A stretch of DNA of 64,000 nt. It comes from WHSW01 sp963769945. Its GTDB lineage: Bacteria > Actinomycetota > Thermoleophilia > Solirubrobacterales > 70-9. Positions 56,491 through 63,867 of this stretch are shown here, piece after piece (position 1 is the first letter of the stretch; the number at the start of each line of letters is the position of its first letter). The notes below the pieces were generated by a model. That model did not search any database and had not been told where the DNA came from. It was given only the letters and a program-made list of their open reading frames with translations. The position numbers and the translations under genes were made by a program. The stretch covers positions 52,961 through 116,960 of the forward strand of contig CAVYOA010000003.1 of the NCBI GenBank assembly GCA_963769945.1. Reading direction: 5' to 3'.

Positions 56491-58474
56491 GCCCGAGATC
56501 AGCGGCGAGCTCGACGAACCAGTCGAGCGAGGCTGGGTTGGCGAGCGAGTCGCGGCTTGCTGCCTGCTCCGGCGGCGTTCCCATCAGGATCCTCTTCACC
56601 GGGACCTCGAGCACCTTGCCCGAAAGCGTCCGCGGCACCTCGGCGATCGCGTAGACCTCGTCGGGGACGTGGCGCGGCGAGCATTGCTCGCGGATGCGGC
56701 GGGCGATCTCGCCCCGTAGCTCGTCGTCGAGGTCGGCCCCCTCGCGCAGGACGACGAACAGCGGCATCCAGCCCTCGGTTCCGGGGCGGGGAATGTCGAC
56801 CACGAGGGTGTCGGTGATCTCGTCGATGCCCTGGACTGCGCGGTAGATCTCCGACGTGCCCATGCGCACGCCGGAGCGGTTGATCGTCGAGTCCGAGCGG
56901 CCGTAGATGATCGCCGTGCCGCGCTCGGTGATCTCGATCCAATCCCCGTGGCGCCAAGTCCCCGGGTACATGTCGAAGTAGGACTCGCGATAGCGCGAGC
57001 CGTCTCGGTCGCCCCAGAAGAACACCGGCATCGAGGGCAACGGTTCGGTGATCACGAGCTCGCCGACCTCGCCGACGAGCGAGTTGCCATCGTCGTCCCA
57101 GGCCTCAACCGCGCAGCCCAGCGACCGGCCCTGAAGCTCACCGCGGTAGACGGGCTCGATCGGGACGCCGCCGACGAATGCGGTGCAGACATCGGTCCCG
57201 CCCGAGGTCGAAAACAGCCAGGTGTCGTCGCCGACGTGCTCGTAGATCCACTCAAATCCCTCCGGCGCGAGCGGCGAGCCGGTCGAGCCGACCGAGCGCA
57301 GCGCCGAGAGATCGCGGCCCAAGCTCGGCTCGGTGCCGGCTTTCATGCAGGCGGCGATGAAGCTCGCCGAGGTGCCGAAACAGGTCGTCTCGGTGTCGGC
57401 CGCGAGCTGCCACAGCGCTCCCATGTCGGGATGGCCGGGATTGCCGTCGTAAAGCACGATCGAGGCGTCGGTGAGCAGGACGCCGACGAGGAAGTTCCAC
57501 ATCATCCAGCCGGTCGTGGTGAACCAGAAGACGCGATCGCCCTCCTGGGCGTCGAGGTGAAGATGGTGCTTTTTCAGCTGCTCGACGAGGATGCCGCCGT
57601 GGCCCTGGACGATCGCCTTCGGCAGGCCGGTCGTGCCAGAGGAGTAGAGAACCCAGAGCGGGTGGTCGAAGGCGACTTGCTCGAACTCGATCTCGCCGGG
57701 ATCGGCGGAGGCGAGCAGGGCCTCGAAGCTCTGGGCGTCGCGAAGGGCGGCGACGTCGGGGTCGCTGTCGAGGTATCCGAGGACGATCGTGTGCTCGACC
57801 GTCGGCAGCTCGGCGAGCAGACCGGCGACGACGTCGCGGCGATCGAAGTCCTTGCCGCCGTAGCGGTAGCCATCGACCGCGAACAGCACCTTGGGCTCGA
57901 TCTGGGCGAAGCGGTCGATGACGCTCGATGCGCCGAAGTCGGGCGAGCACGACGACCAGATAGCCCCGATCGAGGCCGTGGCGAGGAAGGCGATGATCGC
58001 CTCGGGGAGGTTCGGCATGTAGGCGACGACGCGGTCGCCGGGCGCGACTCCGAGGCTACGCAGGCCCGAAGCCGCCCGCGCGACCTGCTCGCGCAGCTCG
58101 CCCCAGGTCGTGGCGTTGAGCTCGCGCAGCTCAGACGCGTGCTGCAGGGCGAGGCGGTCGCTGGGCTTGTCGGCGAGCAAGTTCTCGGCGTAGTTGAGGC
58201 GGGCGCCTGGGAACCATTTCGCGCCCGGCATCTCACGACTCGCCAGGACGCGCTCATAGGGAGCCGAGGCGCGGACCCCGAACTGGTGCCAGATCGAGGC
58301 CCAGAACTCGTCGAGCGATTCGATCGACCAGCTTTGCAGCGCTTGGTAGCTGCCATCGAAGTCGAGGCCGTGCTCGCTCTCGATCCGGCGCATGTAACGA
58401 GTCATGTTCGAGCGCTCGATCGCCTGCGCCGACGGCCGCCACAGAGGCTCGTTGTCGTGCTCGTTGGCGCTCAC
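56477..58474 (-). CDS. Acetoacetate--CoA ligase (acetoacetyl-CoA synthetase)
   Basis: A 665-residue acyl-adenylate enzyme. The N-terminal SYQALQSWSIESLDEFWASI and FPGARLNYAENLLA, AMP loop VLYSSGTTGLPKAIVQGHGG, FWFTTTGWMMWNFLVG, IIYGRSDSTINRSGVRMGTS and A10 Lys segment PRTLSGKVLEVPVKRI match AACS (about 650 residues). It activates acetoacetate with ATP and CoA, making acetoacetyl-CoA for PHB, the EMC pathway or ketone-body use. GTG 58474 was chosen because it starts the conserved ~650-residue frame 10 nt after the stop of the M28-type gene; the preceding extension is antisense. With HMG-CoA lyase it completes leucine catabolism. Confidence 0.94.
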   Translation of the reverse strand: MSANEHDNEPLWRPSAQAIERSNMTRYMRRIESEHGLDFDGSYQALQSWSIESLDEFWASIWHQFGVRASAPYERVLASREMPGAKWFPGARLNYAENLLADKPSDRLALQHASELRELNATTWGELREQVARAASGLRSLGVAPGDRVVAYMPNLPEAIIAFLATASIGAIWSSCSPDFGASSVIDRFAQIEPKVLFAVDGYRYGGKDFDRRDVVAGLLAELPTVEHTIVLGYLDSDPDVAALRDAQSFEALLASADPGEIEFEQVAFDHPLWVLYSSGTTGLPKAIVQGHGGILVEQLKKHHLHLDAQEGDRVFWFTTTGWMMWNFLVGVLLTDASIVLYDGNPGHPDMGALWQLAADTETTCFGTSASFIAACMKAGTEPSLGRDLSALRSVGSTGSPLAPEGFEWIYEHVGDDTWLFSTSGGTDVCTAFVGGVPIEPVYRGELQGRSLGCAVEAWDDDGNSLVGEVGELVITEPLPSMPVFFWGDRDGSRYRESYFDMYPGTWRHGDWIEITERGTAIIYGRSDSTINRSGVRMGTSEIYRAVQGIDEITDTLVVDIPRPGTEGWMPLFVVLREGADLDDELRGEIARRIREQCSPRHVPDEVYAIAEVPRTLSGKVLEVPVKRILMGTPPEQAASRDSLANPASLDWFVELAADLGLSPG

Positions 58475-58484
58475 GGCCCGCAAC

Positions 58485-59699
58485 CTAGGCGGCAGCCTCG
58501 GTGCGGCGATCGAGGTCGCGATCGAGACGGCGCACGAGCTCGAGTGTGAAGCGGTGAGCTCGGTCGAGCGAGGACTCGTCGATCGCCGCTGGGAGGTCGG
58601 AGGGCAGGTGGGAATCGGGGACGTAGCCGTCGCTGTCGCGACAGGTGATGGCGATCGTCCGCCAGCCGGCGATCCGCGCCGGCATCGCGTCGCCGGCGCT
58701 GCCACGGCTCAACGCCTCGGCGCGAAACGGGTCGCTGCCGCCATCGGACTCAGCGATTGCCGAGGCGAGCGCGACCAGGCGCCGATCCATTGCGTAGCTC
58801 ACGGCCCAACCCGCGGAGGTCTCGTAACGAACATCGCCACGGCCGACCGATTCGATCGCGACCATGAACGTCGTTGCCGGATCGATCTGCTTTCGCTGTG
58901 AGCGAACGAAGGCCCGCATCCCCTCCTGCAGGGACTCGCCGGCGCCGGCGAGCACGAGCCAGAGATCGAGGTTCGCCGGCGGCTCGGTGTCGAGCTCGGC
59001 GGCGAGCGAGAGCGCGGTGGCGACGCCCGAGGCGTTTACGTTGGCGCCGGGAACGACATCGGAGAGCTGGATCTCGACCAGCGCGAAGATGCCGATCAGC
59101 AGGACGAGAGTGGGGAGGAGCTGCAGCAGCGAAAGGGCCCCCGACTCGACCTCTGCCATGCGCGCGCCGAGGATGGGCAGCAGCAGGGCCAGCGACCAGA
59201 AGAGGACGCGCATCGGGCCCAGCCACGGGTAGCGCTTGGCCAGGCCAGCGAAGCGACGCGCGCGCTTGGCGCTGAAGACAGCGCCACTGCGACCAGCGTC
59301 GAGGTGCGCGCAGACGATCAGCCGTGCCGGGGCCCCGGGATTGGGCCCGGGCGAGACGACGTTCTGAGAGGCGCGGCGAAAGAACAGCGAGCGGATCAGA
59401 TAGACGCGGTAGTTGAGATCGAGGTACATCGAGGTTGCGGCGGCGAGAACGAGGCCGAAGCCGAGGGCCGGAATCTCGATCGCGACGAGGCTGCCGACAA
59501 AGCCGAGCAGACAATGAGCGCCGTGGACGAGGGCCCACTGCGGATGCACGTAGGTCGGCTCGACCTCGGCCCGGCGGCCGCCTGCGCGCAGACGCTCGGC
59601 AAGCCTGTTGGCCGCGCGCCGCTCGGCGTCGGTACCGGCGAGCCGCCCCTCGAAGGAGCAGAGCTCGCGGATGATCTCGATGCGCCCCTGCGAGTTCAC
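58485..59699 (-). CDS. M28-family peptidase-like membrane protein with altered active-site residues
   Basis: A 404-residue protein. The M28 fold is recognisable (RLAGTDAERRAANRLAERLR; LIVCAHLDAGRSGAVFS with the first zinc ligand). The bridging-Asp motif usually GANDNASG is here GANVNASGVATALSLAAEL, and the catalytic Glu-Glu pair is reduced to Gly-Glu in VLAGAGESLQEGMRAF. Two pairs of membrane helices (about residues 60-95 and 165-210) are inserted. Catalysis by the normal M28 mechanism is therefore doubtful. Located 10 nt upstream of the acetoacetyl-CoA synthetase gene on the same strand, suggesting co-transcription. Confidence 0.8.
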   Translation of the reverse strand: MNSQGRIEIIRELCSFEGRLAGTDAERRAANRLAERLRAGGRRAEVEPTYVHPQWALVHGAHCLLGFVGSLVAIEIPALGFGLVLAAATSMYLDLNYRVYLIRSLFFRRASQNVVSPGPNPGAPARLIVCAHLDAGRSGAVFSAKRARRFAGLAKRYPWLGPMRVLFWSLALLLPILGARMAEVESGALSLLQLLPTLVLLIGIFALVEIQLSDVVPGANVNASGVATALSLAAELDTEPPANLDLWLVLAGAGESLQEGMRAFVRSQRKQIDPATTFMVAIESVGRGDVRYETSAGWAVSYAMDRRLVALASAIAESDGGSDPFRAEALSRGSAGDAMPARIAGWRTIAITCRDSDGYVPDSHLPSDLPAAIDESSLDRAHRFTLELVRRLDRDLDRRTEAAA

Positions 59700-59727
59700 G
59701 CGGGGGGAGTATCGCGATGGCGCCGGA

Positions 59728-59988
59728 TTACCGCTTCGGTCCGATGTATCGATCCATCGCGGCGACCGATTCGCGGCGCGCGACCGAGATCGTCCAGCGG
59801 TTCATTCGGCGCCACTCGACGCCGACCTGGTCGCAGTACTCGCAGAACAAGCCGCGGATGTCGTCGGAGCGATTGCTGAACTGATAGCGCGGATAGGCGT
59901 AGGTCTTGCGCGGATGCTTGATCGTGTTGAGCGAGCGCGCAGTCGTTGAGACCGCGCGTGGCGAGCGCAAGGACGCTCGCCACCTCAT
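59728..59988 (-). pseudogene. C-terminal remnant of a LAGLIDADG/HTH-type protein
   Basis: The frame ends with KHPRKTYAYPRYQFSNRSDD, then IRGLFCEYCDQVGVEWRRMN and a conserved ending MDRYIGPKR. I associate this ending (YPxYxFSNxSxDIRxIFC...FVGPKR) with C-termini of LAGLIDADG-domain proteins of Thermoleophilia, usually much longer. The first ~20 residues look random, and tRNA-Leu begins 38 bp upstream, so no room remains for a normal N-terminus. Probably a truncated remnant left by an insertion or rearrangement at the tRNA; a small functional protein is an alternative. Confidence 0.45.
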
Positions 59989-60025
59989 TTGCCGAGCGGG
60001 TCATCTCAAGGTCACGAAATGCGAA

Positions 60026-60109
60026 TGCGGCGGGTGGGACTCGAACCCACAAGTGCTTTCGCACAGCGGTGTTTGAGACCGCCGCCTTTGCCAGTTTGGC
60101 CACCGCCGC
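60026..60109 (-). tRNA. tRNA-Leu (anticodon CAA)
   Basis: On the minus strand a 7-bp acceptor stem GCGGCGG/CCGCCGC closes an 84-nt cloverleaf with anticodon loop CTCAAAC (CAA) between GCGGT and ACCGC stems, a class II variable arm TGTGCGAAAGCACT and the T loop TTCGAGT. The 3' CCA is not encoded. Confidence 0.95.
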
Positions 60110-60223
60110 GTAGCTCGTCCCATTCTGACGACCATACGGCGGAAAATGTCGCGCGTGGGTCGCAAACGTGCCAATTCGCCAACGTCCATGTGACGAATCA
60201 CCTCGCGCTAACTTCGTCCTCAG

Positions 60224-60916
60224 ATGTGCGGCCGCTACACCCTCACCAACCCCGATCCGCTTCGGCTGCGGGCGCGCTTCGACATTCTCGAATCGATCGA
60301 GGTCAATGACGAGCCGCGCTTCAACATCGCGCCGACCGACCCGGTGCTCGCGGTTCGCGACTTCGATGGAACTCGCGATCTAGGACGTTTGCGCTGGGGC
60401 CTCGTTCCCGGTCGCTGGGCCGAGAAGAAGGGCGCGAGGCCGCTGATCAACGCGCGCGCGGAGACGATCGCCACCCAGCCCGCCTTCGCCGAGTCGTTTC
60501 ACGAGCGCCGCTGCCTGATCCCGGCCGACGGCTTCTACGAGTGGCTAACCGACGAACGTGGCAAGCGCCCGGTGTGGCTGAGCCGTCCCGACGGTGAGCT
60601 CTTCGCTTTCGCTGGAGTCTGGGCACAGCTCGAAAGCGCCGGGGGCGACGAGCCGCTTCATAGTTGCGCGATCGTCACCTGCGCTCCGAACGCGCTCATG
60701 CGCCCGATCCACGATCGCATGCCGGTCGTGCTCGACCCCGGGGCCGAGGCTCTCTGGCTCGATCCCGAGCAGCCACCGGTCGAGCTCGCGAAGCTACTGG
60801 CTCCCGCACCCGACGACCTCTTGGTCGCGCGTGAAGTACCGGATCTCGTCAACAACGTGCGTGAGGACGGGCCGGCGCTGATCGAGCCGCGTGAGGAGCA
60901 GAGCGCGCTGTTCTAG
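60224..60916 (+). CDS. yedK: SOS response-associated peptidase (YedK/HMCES family)
   Basis: A 230-residue protein starting MCGRYTLTN; after Met removal Cys2 forms the thiazolidine crosslink with abasic sites in single-stranded DNA. NIAPTDPVLAVR, PLINARAETIATQPAFAESF and RRCLIPADGFYEWL (conserved Glu) complete the SRAP domain, and the later HDRMPVVLD contains the conserved His. It shields abasic sites during replication. TAACTT at 60209-60214 lies 9 nt before the ATG. Sits between the tRNA-Leu genes. Length is normal (about 220-230). Confidence 0.95.
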   Translation: MCGRYTLTNPDPLRLRARFDILESIEVNDEPRFNIAPTDPVLAVRDFDGTRDLGRLRWGLVPGRWAEKKGARPLINARAETIATQPAFAESFHERRCLIPADGFYEWLTDERGKRPVWLSRPDGELFAFAGVWAQLESAGGDEPLHSCAIVTCAPNALMRPIHDRMPVVLDPGAEALWLDPEQPPVELAKLLAPAPDDLLVAREVPDLVNNVREDGPALIEPREEQSALF

Positions 60917-60933
60917 GAAACGTTGCGGCGAGC

Positions 60934-61482
60934 TCAGGCGGGCGCGGGCGCGGGTGCGCCGCGGTCGCTGCCCTCGCCGTCTTCGCCGTGCATCGAGCGC
61001 CCGTCAACCGGGCGCTCTTCCTCGACGTGCCACTCCTGGCTGAAGCCGATCATCGAGACGACGACCAGCAGGATCTGAACGCCGACGACGACGATCGTCA
61101 GCAAGCCGAGCAGATCTTCCGGCAACGCGGGCGAATCGAGCCCATCCTTGGAACGCGCGAACCAGTCCGGCGCGGCGATTGCGGCGAAGATCGCGAGGAT
61201 CACGGCAAGCGCGGCCGCAACGGGCAGAACCCCGCGACTCCAGCGGTAGACCAGGATGGCAAAGATCACGTAGAGCGCGGCCCAGAGAATCGTCATCATC
61301 GCGACGCTTGTTCCAAGCAGCCGGTCCCAGCCACCGATGGTGACGATCAAGAGCAGCGCCGCGCTGATCAGCAGCACGAAAGCGATCACGGCCTTCATCG
61401 TCTTCGATGCGGCCTTCTCTCGATTCGGCCTCCAAAGCTCGTAACCCTCACGGGGTTCAGCAACTGGCATCAGCGCAAGCAT
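60934..61482 (-). CDS. Small membrane protein of unknown function
   Basis: A 182-residue protein with four predicted helices (AVIAFVLLISAALLLIVTIG; SVAMMTILWAALYVIFAILV; LPVAAALAVILAIFAAIAAP; LLTIVVVGVQILLVVVSMIG) and an acidic Pro/Ala-rich tail. No family is recognised. The start is placed at ATG 61482 (61470 is an alternative) because a longer frame would read through tRNA-Leu at 61531-61614. Converges with yedK. Confidence 0.7.
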   Translation of the reverse strand: MLALMPVAEPREGYELWRPNREKAASKTMKAVIAFVLLISAALLLIVTIGGWDRLLGTSVAMMTILWAALYVIFAILVYRWSRGVLPVAAALAVILAIFAAIAAPDWFARSKDGLDSPALPEDLLGLLTIVVVGVQILLVVVSMIGFSQEWHVEEERPVDGRSMHGEDGEGSDRGAPAPAPA

Positions 61483-61530
61483 AATTGCCCCGGCGATTTC
61501 GCGCAGCACATGATTGAGATGCGGGTGAAA

Positions 61531-61614
61531 TGCGGGCGGAGGGACTCGAACCCACACGCTCTTTCGAACACCAGGACCTAAACCTGGCCTGTCTGCCAAT
61601 TCCAGCACGCCCGC
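61531..61614 (-). tRNA. tRNA-Leu (anticodon TAG/UAG)
   Basis: Minus-strand 84-nt class II tRNA: acceptor GCGGGCG/CGCCCGC, anticodon loop TTTAGGT between CCAGG and CCTGG stems (anticodon TAG), variable arm TGTTCGAAAGAGCG, T loop TTCGAGT, discriminator A, no encoded CCA. Confidence 0.95.
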
Positions 61615-61697
61615 GCCGGTGTGGCGCAGTGTAGGCGCGCTCGCACCGGCCGAAAGCGCCGACGCTGACGGCTCGGTCTCTAGACTCACCGCCGCTT

Positions 61698-61771
61698 GGG
61701 GCAGTGGCCAAACTGGCTAAGGCACCGGTCTCCAAAACCGGCGATTCCAGGTTCGAGTCCTGGCTGCCCCG
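61698..61771 (+). tRNA. tRNA-Trp (anticodon CCA)
   Basis: A 74-nt cloverleaf: acceptor GGGGCAG/CTGCCCC, D arm containing GGCCAAACTGGCTAA, anticodon stem CCGGT/ACCGG with loop CTCCAAA (CCA), T loop TTCGAGT. Discriminator G; no encoded CCA. Confidence 0.95.
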
Positions 61772-61859
61772 CTTCCCTTGCATGCCGCAACTCATCGTCG
61801 CATCCGGGGTTTGTGATCAAAGCGCGCCGGCAGGGGCGCGCTAGTTTTTGAACACGGCG

Positions 61860-62453
61860 ATGACTGGCACCGAAAAGTCTTCAAGACGACGAATGACGAC
61901 GGCAGCGGCGGTTGCGGTGGTCGTCACCGCGATGCTCGCTTCGCTCGCGATCGCCTCGCAGCCGGGCGCGGATTCAGCCCGTGGCGATGGGAGCGCATGC
62001 AAGAACGCCGACGAGCCTGCGGTGGGAGTAAGCGTTGCGCGTGTGCGAGAGGCGTTTCGCTGCCTGGTCAACGAGCGCAGAGCTGTCCGCGGCGCGAAGC
62101 CCGTCGGCGAGAACAAGGCCCTACAGGAGGCGGCTCAGTCTCATACCGTGCAGATGGTTAAGGAGGGGTGTCTCGCGCACCGTTGCGGTAACGAGCCCAA
62201 TCTGGAGCAGCGCGTGCGCCGGTCGGGCTATCTGACCGGCGCGTCGCGCTGGCAGTACGCCGAGAACACGGGCTGCGGACTCAGCGCCCAAGCGATGGTC
62301 GACAACTGGATGGCGAGCCAGTTTCACCGCGTCAACGTGCTTGAGAAGAACTACCGCGACGTCGGCATCGGAGTTGTCAAGAAGCGAACGCCGGGCCAGT
62401 GCAAGGTCGGCTACTCGACTTTTACGCTCGTTTTCGCCTTCCGCGAGAACTAG
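61860..62453 (+). CDS. Secreted CAP-domain protein (first of two)
   Basis: A 197-residue protein with a signal peptide or anchor (AAVAVVVTAMLASLAIASQ). The CAP fold is visible in FRCLVNERRAVRGAKPVGEN, LQEAAQSHTVQMVKEGCLAH (first conserved His) and VDNWMASQFHRVNVLEKNYR (second His region), ending VGIGVV and YSTFTLVFAFREN. Five Cys residues suggest disulphides. The usual G-E-N-I stretch reads YAENTGCG, so the site is modified. CAP proteins act outside the cell, some as lipid binders. ATG 61860 was chosen for the signal peptide; TTG 61848 is possible. Paralogue follows at 62571. Confidence 0.85.
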   Translation: MTGTEKSSRRRMTTAAAVAVVVTAMLASLAIASQPGADSARGDGSACKNADEPAVGVSVARVREAFRCLVNERRAVRGAKPVGENKALQEAAQSHTVQMVKEGCLAHRCGNEPNLEQRVRRSGYLTGASRWQYAENTGCGLSAQAMVDNWMASQFHRVNVLEKNYRDVGIGVVKKRTPGQCKVGYSTFTLVFAFREN

Positions 62454-62570
62454 GCACTTAGCCACTCTCTTCGCGCGTCGCATTAGCGCCTGAACGCAGC
62501 GTCTGGACGGATGTTGGGGCTACGCGGCGCGTTGCCTACGGGCCGCGCTGGCGGTGCCGATGGGGCATTA

Positions 62571-63155
62571 ATGACGGTTAGGCCCTTGCACCTGTTCGCA
62601 TTCCTGGCGATGGCCGCAACGGTGCTGCTGATGGGTCTGCTCAGCGCCTCGGTAACGGCTGTCGCGTCGGGCAAGTCCAGTGCCTGTGAGCAATGGGGCA
62701 AGACGAGCCCCGCCAAGCTCAGCAACGGTCAGGCCCGCGACGCGATCCTCTGTCTCGTCAACCGCAAGCGCGACAACGCCGGCCTACCAGCGCTCGACCG
62801 CAACAAGCGCCTGCAAAAGGCCGCTCAGCGCCACACCGACAAGATGAACGGCAGCGGCTGCTTCGATCACGAGTGCTCGGGCGAGGGCGCGCTCGACGTG
62901 CGCCTCGAGAGCGTCGACTACCTGACAGGCGGGCTCAGCCAATGGGCGTTCGGCGAGAACATCGCCTGGGGGTCCGACTCCCAGGGAACGCCGGCAGCCA
63001 TCGTCGAGGCGTGGATGAACAGTTCCGGTCACCGCGCCAACATCCTCTCCAACCAGTTTCGCGAGATCGGCGTCGGCTTCGCTTCGGGTACGCCCTCGAA
63101 CCCGGGCGCCAACGGCGGCATCTACACGACGGACTTCGGCCTGCGCGTGGGGTAG
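62571..63155 (+). CDS. Secreted CAP-domain protein (second of two)
   Basis: A 194-residue CAP protein: signal segment FLAMAATVLLMGLLSASVTA, then ILCLVNRKRDNAGLPALDRN, LQKAAQRHTDKMNGSGCFDH, WAFGENIAWGSDSQGTPAAI and EAWMNSSGHRANILSNQFRE with VGFA... completing the full set of conserved His, Glu and Asn residues. Unlike its neighbour it has the standard GENI motif. ATG 62571 is selected since it precedes the signal peptide directly. Spaced 117 nt from the first copy. Envelope role unknown. Confidence 0.88.
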   Translation: MTVRPLHLFAFLAMAATVLLMGLLSASVTAVASGKSSACEQWGKTSPAKLSNGQARDAILCLVNRKRDNAGLPALDRNKRLQKAAQRHTDKMNGSGCFDHECSGEGALDVRLESVDYLTGGLSQWAFGENIAWGSDSQGTPAAIVEAWMNSSGHRANILSNQFREIGVGFASGTPSNPGANGGIYTTDFGLRVG

Positions 63156-63185
63156 CTCGCGCTTGAACCTATAATCGAGGGCTCC

Positions 63186-63256
63186 GCGGGCGTGGTGTAA
63201 CGGCTGCACAAAACCCTTCCAAGGTTTTAGTCCGGGTTCGAGTCCCGGCGTCCGCT
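63186..63256 (+). tRNA. tRNA-Gly (anticodon TCC)
   Basis: A 71-nt cloverleaf: acceptor GCGGGCG/CGTCCGC (one G-T pair), anticodon stem AAACC/GGTTT with loop CTTCCAA (TCC), T stem CCGGG/CCCGG with loop TTCGAGT; discriminator T. Confidence 0.93.
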
Positions 63257-63271
63257 TGGTTTCCGCCGATC

Positions 63272-63731
63272 TCAGAGTTTCGTGAGGATTGTTCGGAGCG
63301 CGCCTCGTCGACTGGAAGTCCGGCGCCGATGACAGTTCGCGCATACGACGTCGCATTTCTTGATCTCGGCGAGGATGCTAGGCCAACCTGGGTCATGGAG
63401 CCCGGCGCTGATGTCGAACCGCTTGTCGTCGCTGATGTGATCGAACTCGAGCACGACCGGGTCGAGCTCGCCGCAGTCGACGCAGGGGCGGCTCTTGAAG
63501 AACTCGATCAGGTACTGGGTGCGTTCTCGTATCAGCTCTCGCTTACGTCGGCGAGCCTGATCGATGTAACGACTGCGGTTCGCCGCGTAGTGCTCTTGCT
63601 TGTATGCCGCTCGGCAAGCTCGACAGAACGAATCGCGCTGGTTGATCGCCTTCCGCCGCCACGCGAAACTCGTCGGCCGGCTTCAGCTCACCGCATCGGT
63701 AGCACCTCTGGATCGGGCTTCCATCGCGCAT
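63272..63731 (-). pseudogene. HNH endonuclease-like protein with a one-base insertion
   Basis: Removing the base at 63665 joins an N-terminal frame (RCYRCGELKPADEF) with AWRRKAINQRDSFCRACRAA, then RPCVDCGELDPVVLEFDHIS and IKKCDVVCANCHRRRTSSRR, a 152-residue HNH protein. Paired CxxC knuckles and the EFDHIS...CANCH core match small zinc-ribbon HNH proteins common near actinobacterial tRNAs. As written the reading frame breaks after residue ~22. It lies between tRNA-Gly and tRNA-Pro, a typical site for mobile elements. Sequencing error or decay cannot be told apart. Confidence 0.75.
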
Positions 63732-63793
63732 CAGAGTACGAACAGATGTTCGCAGACCGACCGGACGGAAGGTCACGTAGAATCGGGCTCACA

Positions 63794-63867
63794 CGGGGCG
63801 TGGCGCAGTCTGGTAGCGCACTCGGCTGGGGGCCGAGCGGTCGCTGGTTCAAATCCAGTCGCCCCGA
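63794..63867 (+). tRNA. tRNA-Pro (anticodon GGG)
   Basis: A 74-nt cloverleaf: acceptor CGGGGCG/CGCCCCG, D arm GGCGCAGTCTGGTAGCGC, anticodon stem CTCGG/CCGAG with loop CTGGGGG (GGG), T stem CTGGT/TCCAG region with loop TCAAA; discriminator A. Confidence 0.95.

Noticed and set aside
56948..58549. 533-residue open frame opposite acetoacetyl-CoA synthetase
   Set aside because: High G+C keeps antisense frames open; the sequence is Arg/Gly/Ala/Val-rich without motifs, while the other strand has a full set of adenylate-enzyme signatures.
59696..60103. Minus-strand frame beginning MAKLAKAAVSN across tRNA-Leu(CAA)
   Set aside because: Its N-terminus is a tRNA translation (including LWVRVPPAAF); only the other frame at 59728-59988 shows family-like sequence.
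61457..61795. Minus-strand frame with GSQDSNLESPVLETGALASL
   Set aside because: It is the translation of tRNA-Trp and part of tRNA-Leu on the opposite strand, not a gene.
62784..63356. Minus-strand frame with TPGLEPGLKPWKGF
   Set aside because: Runs through tRNA-Gly and antisense to the second CAP gene; it is a shadow.
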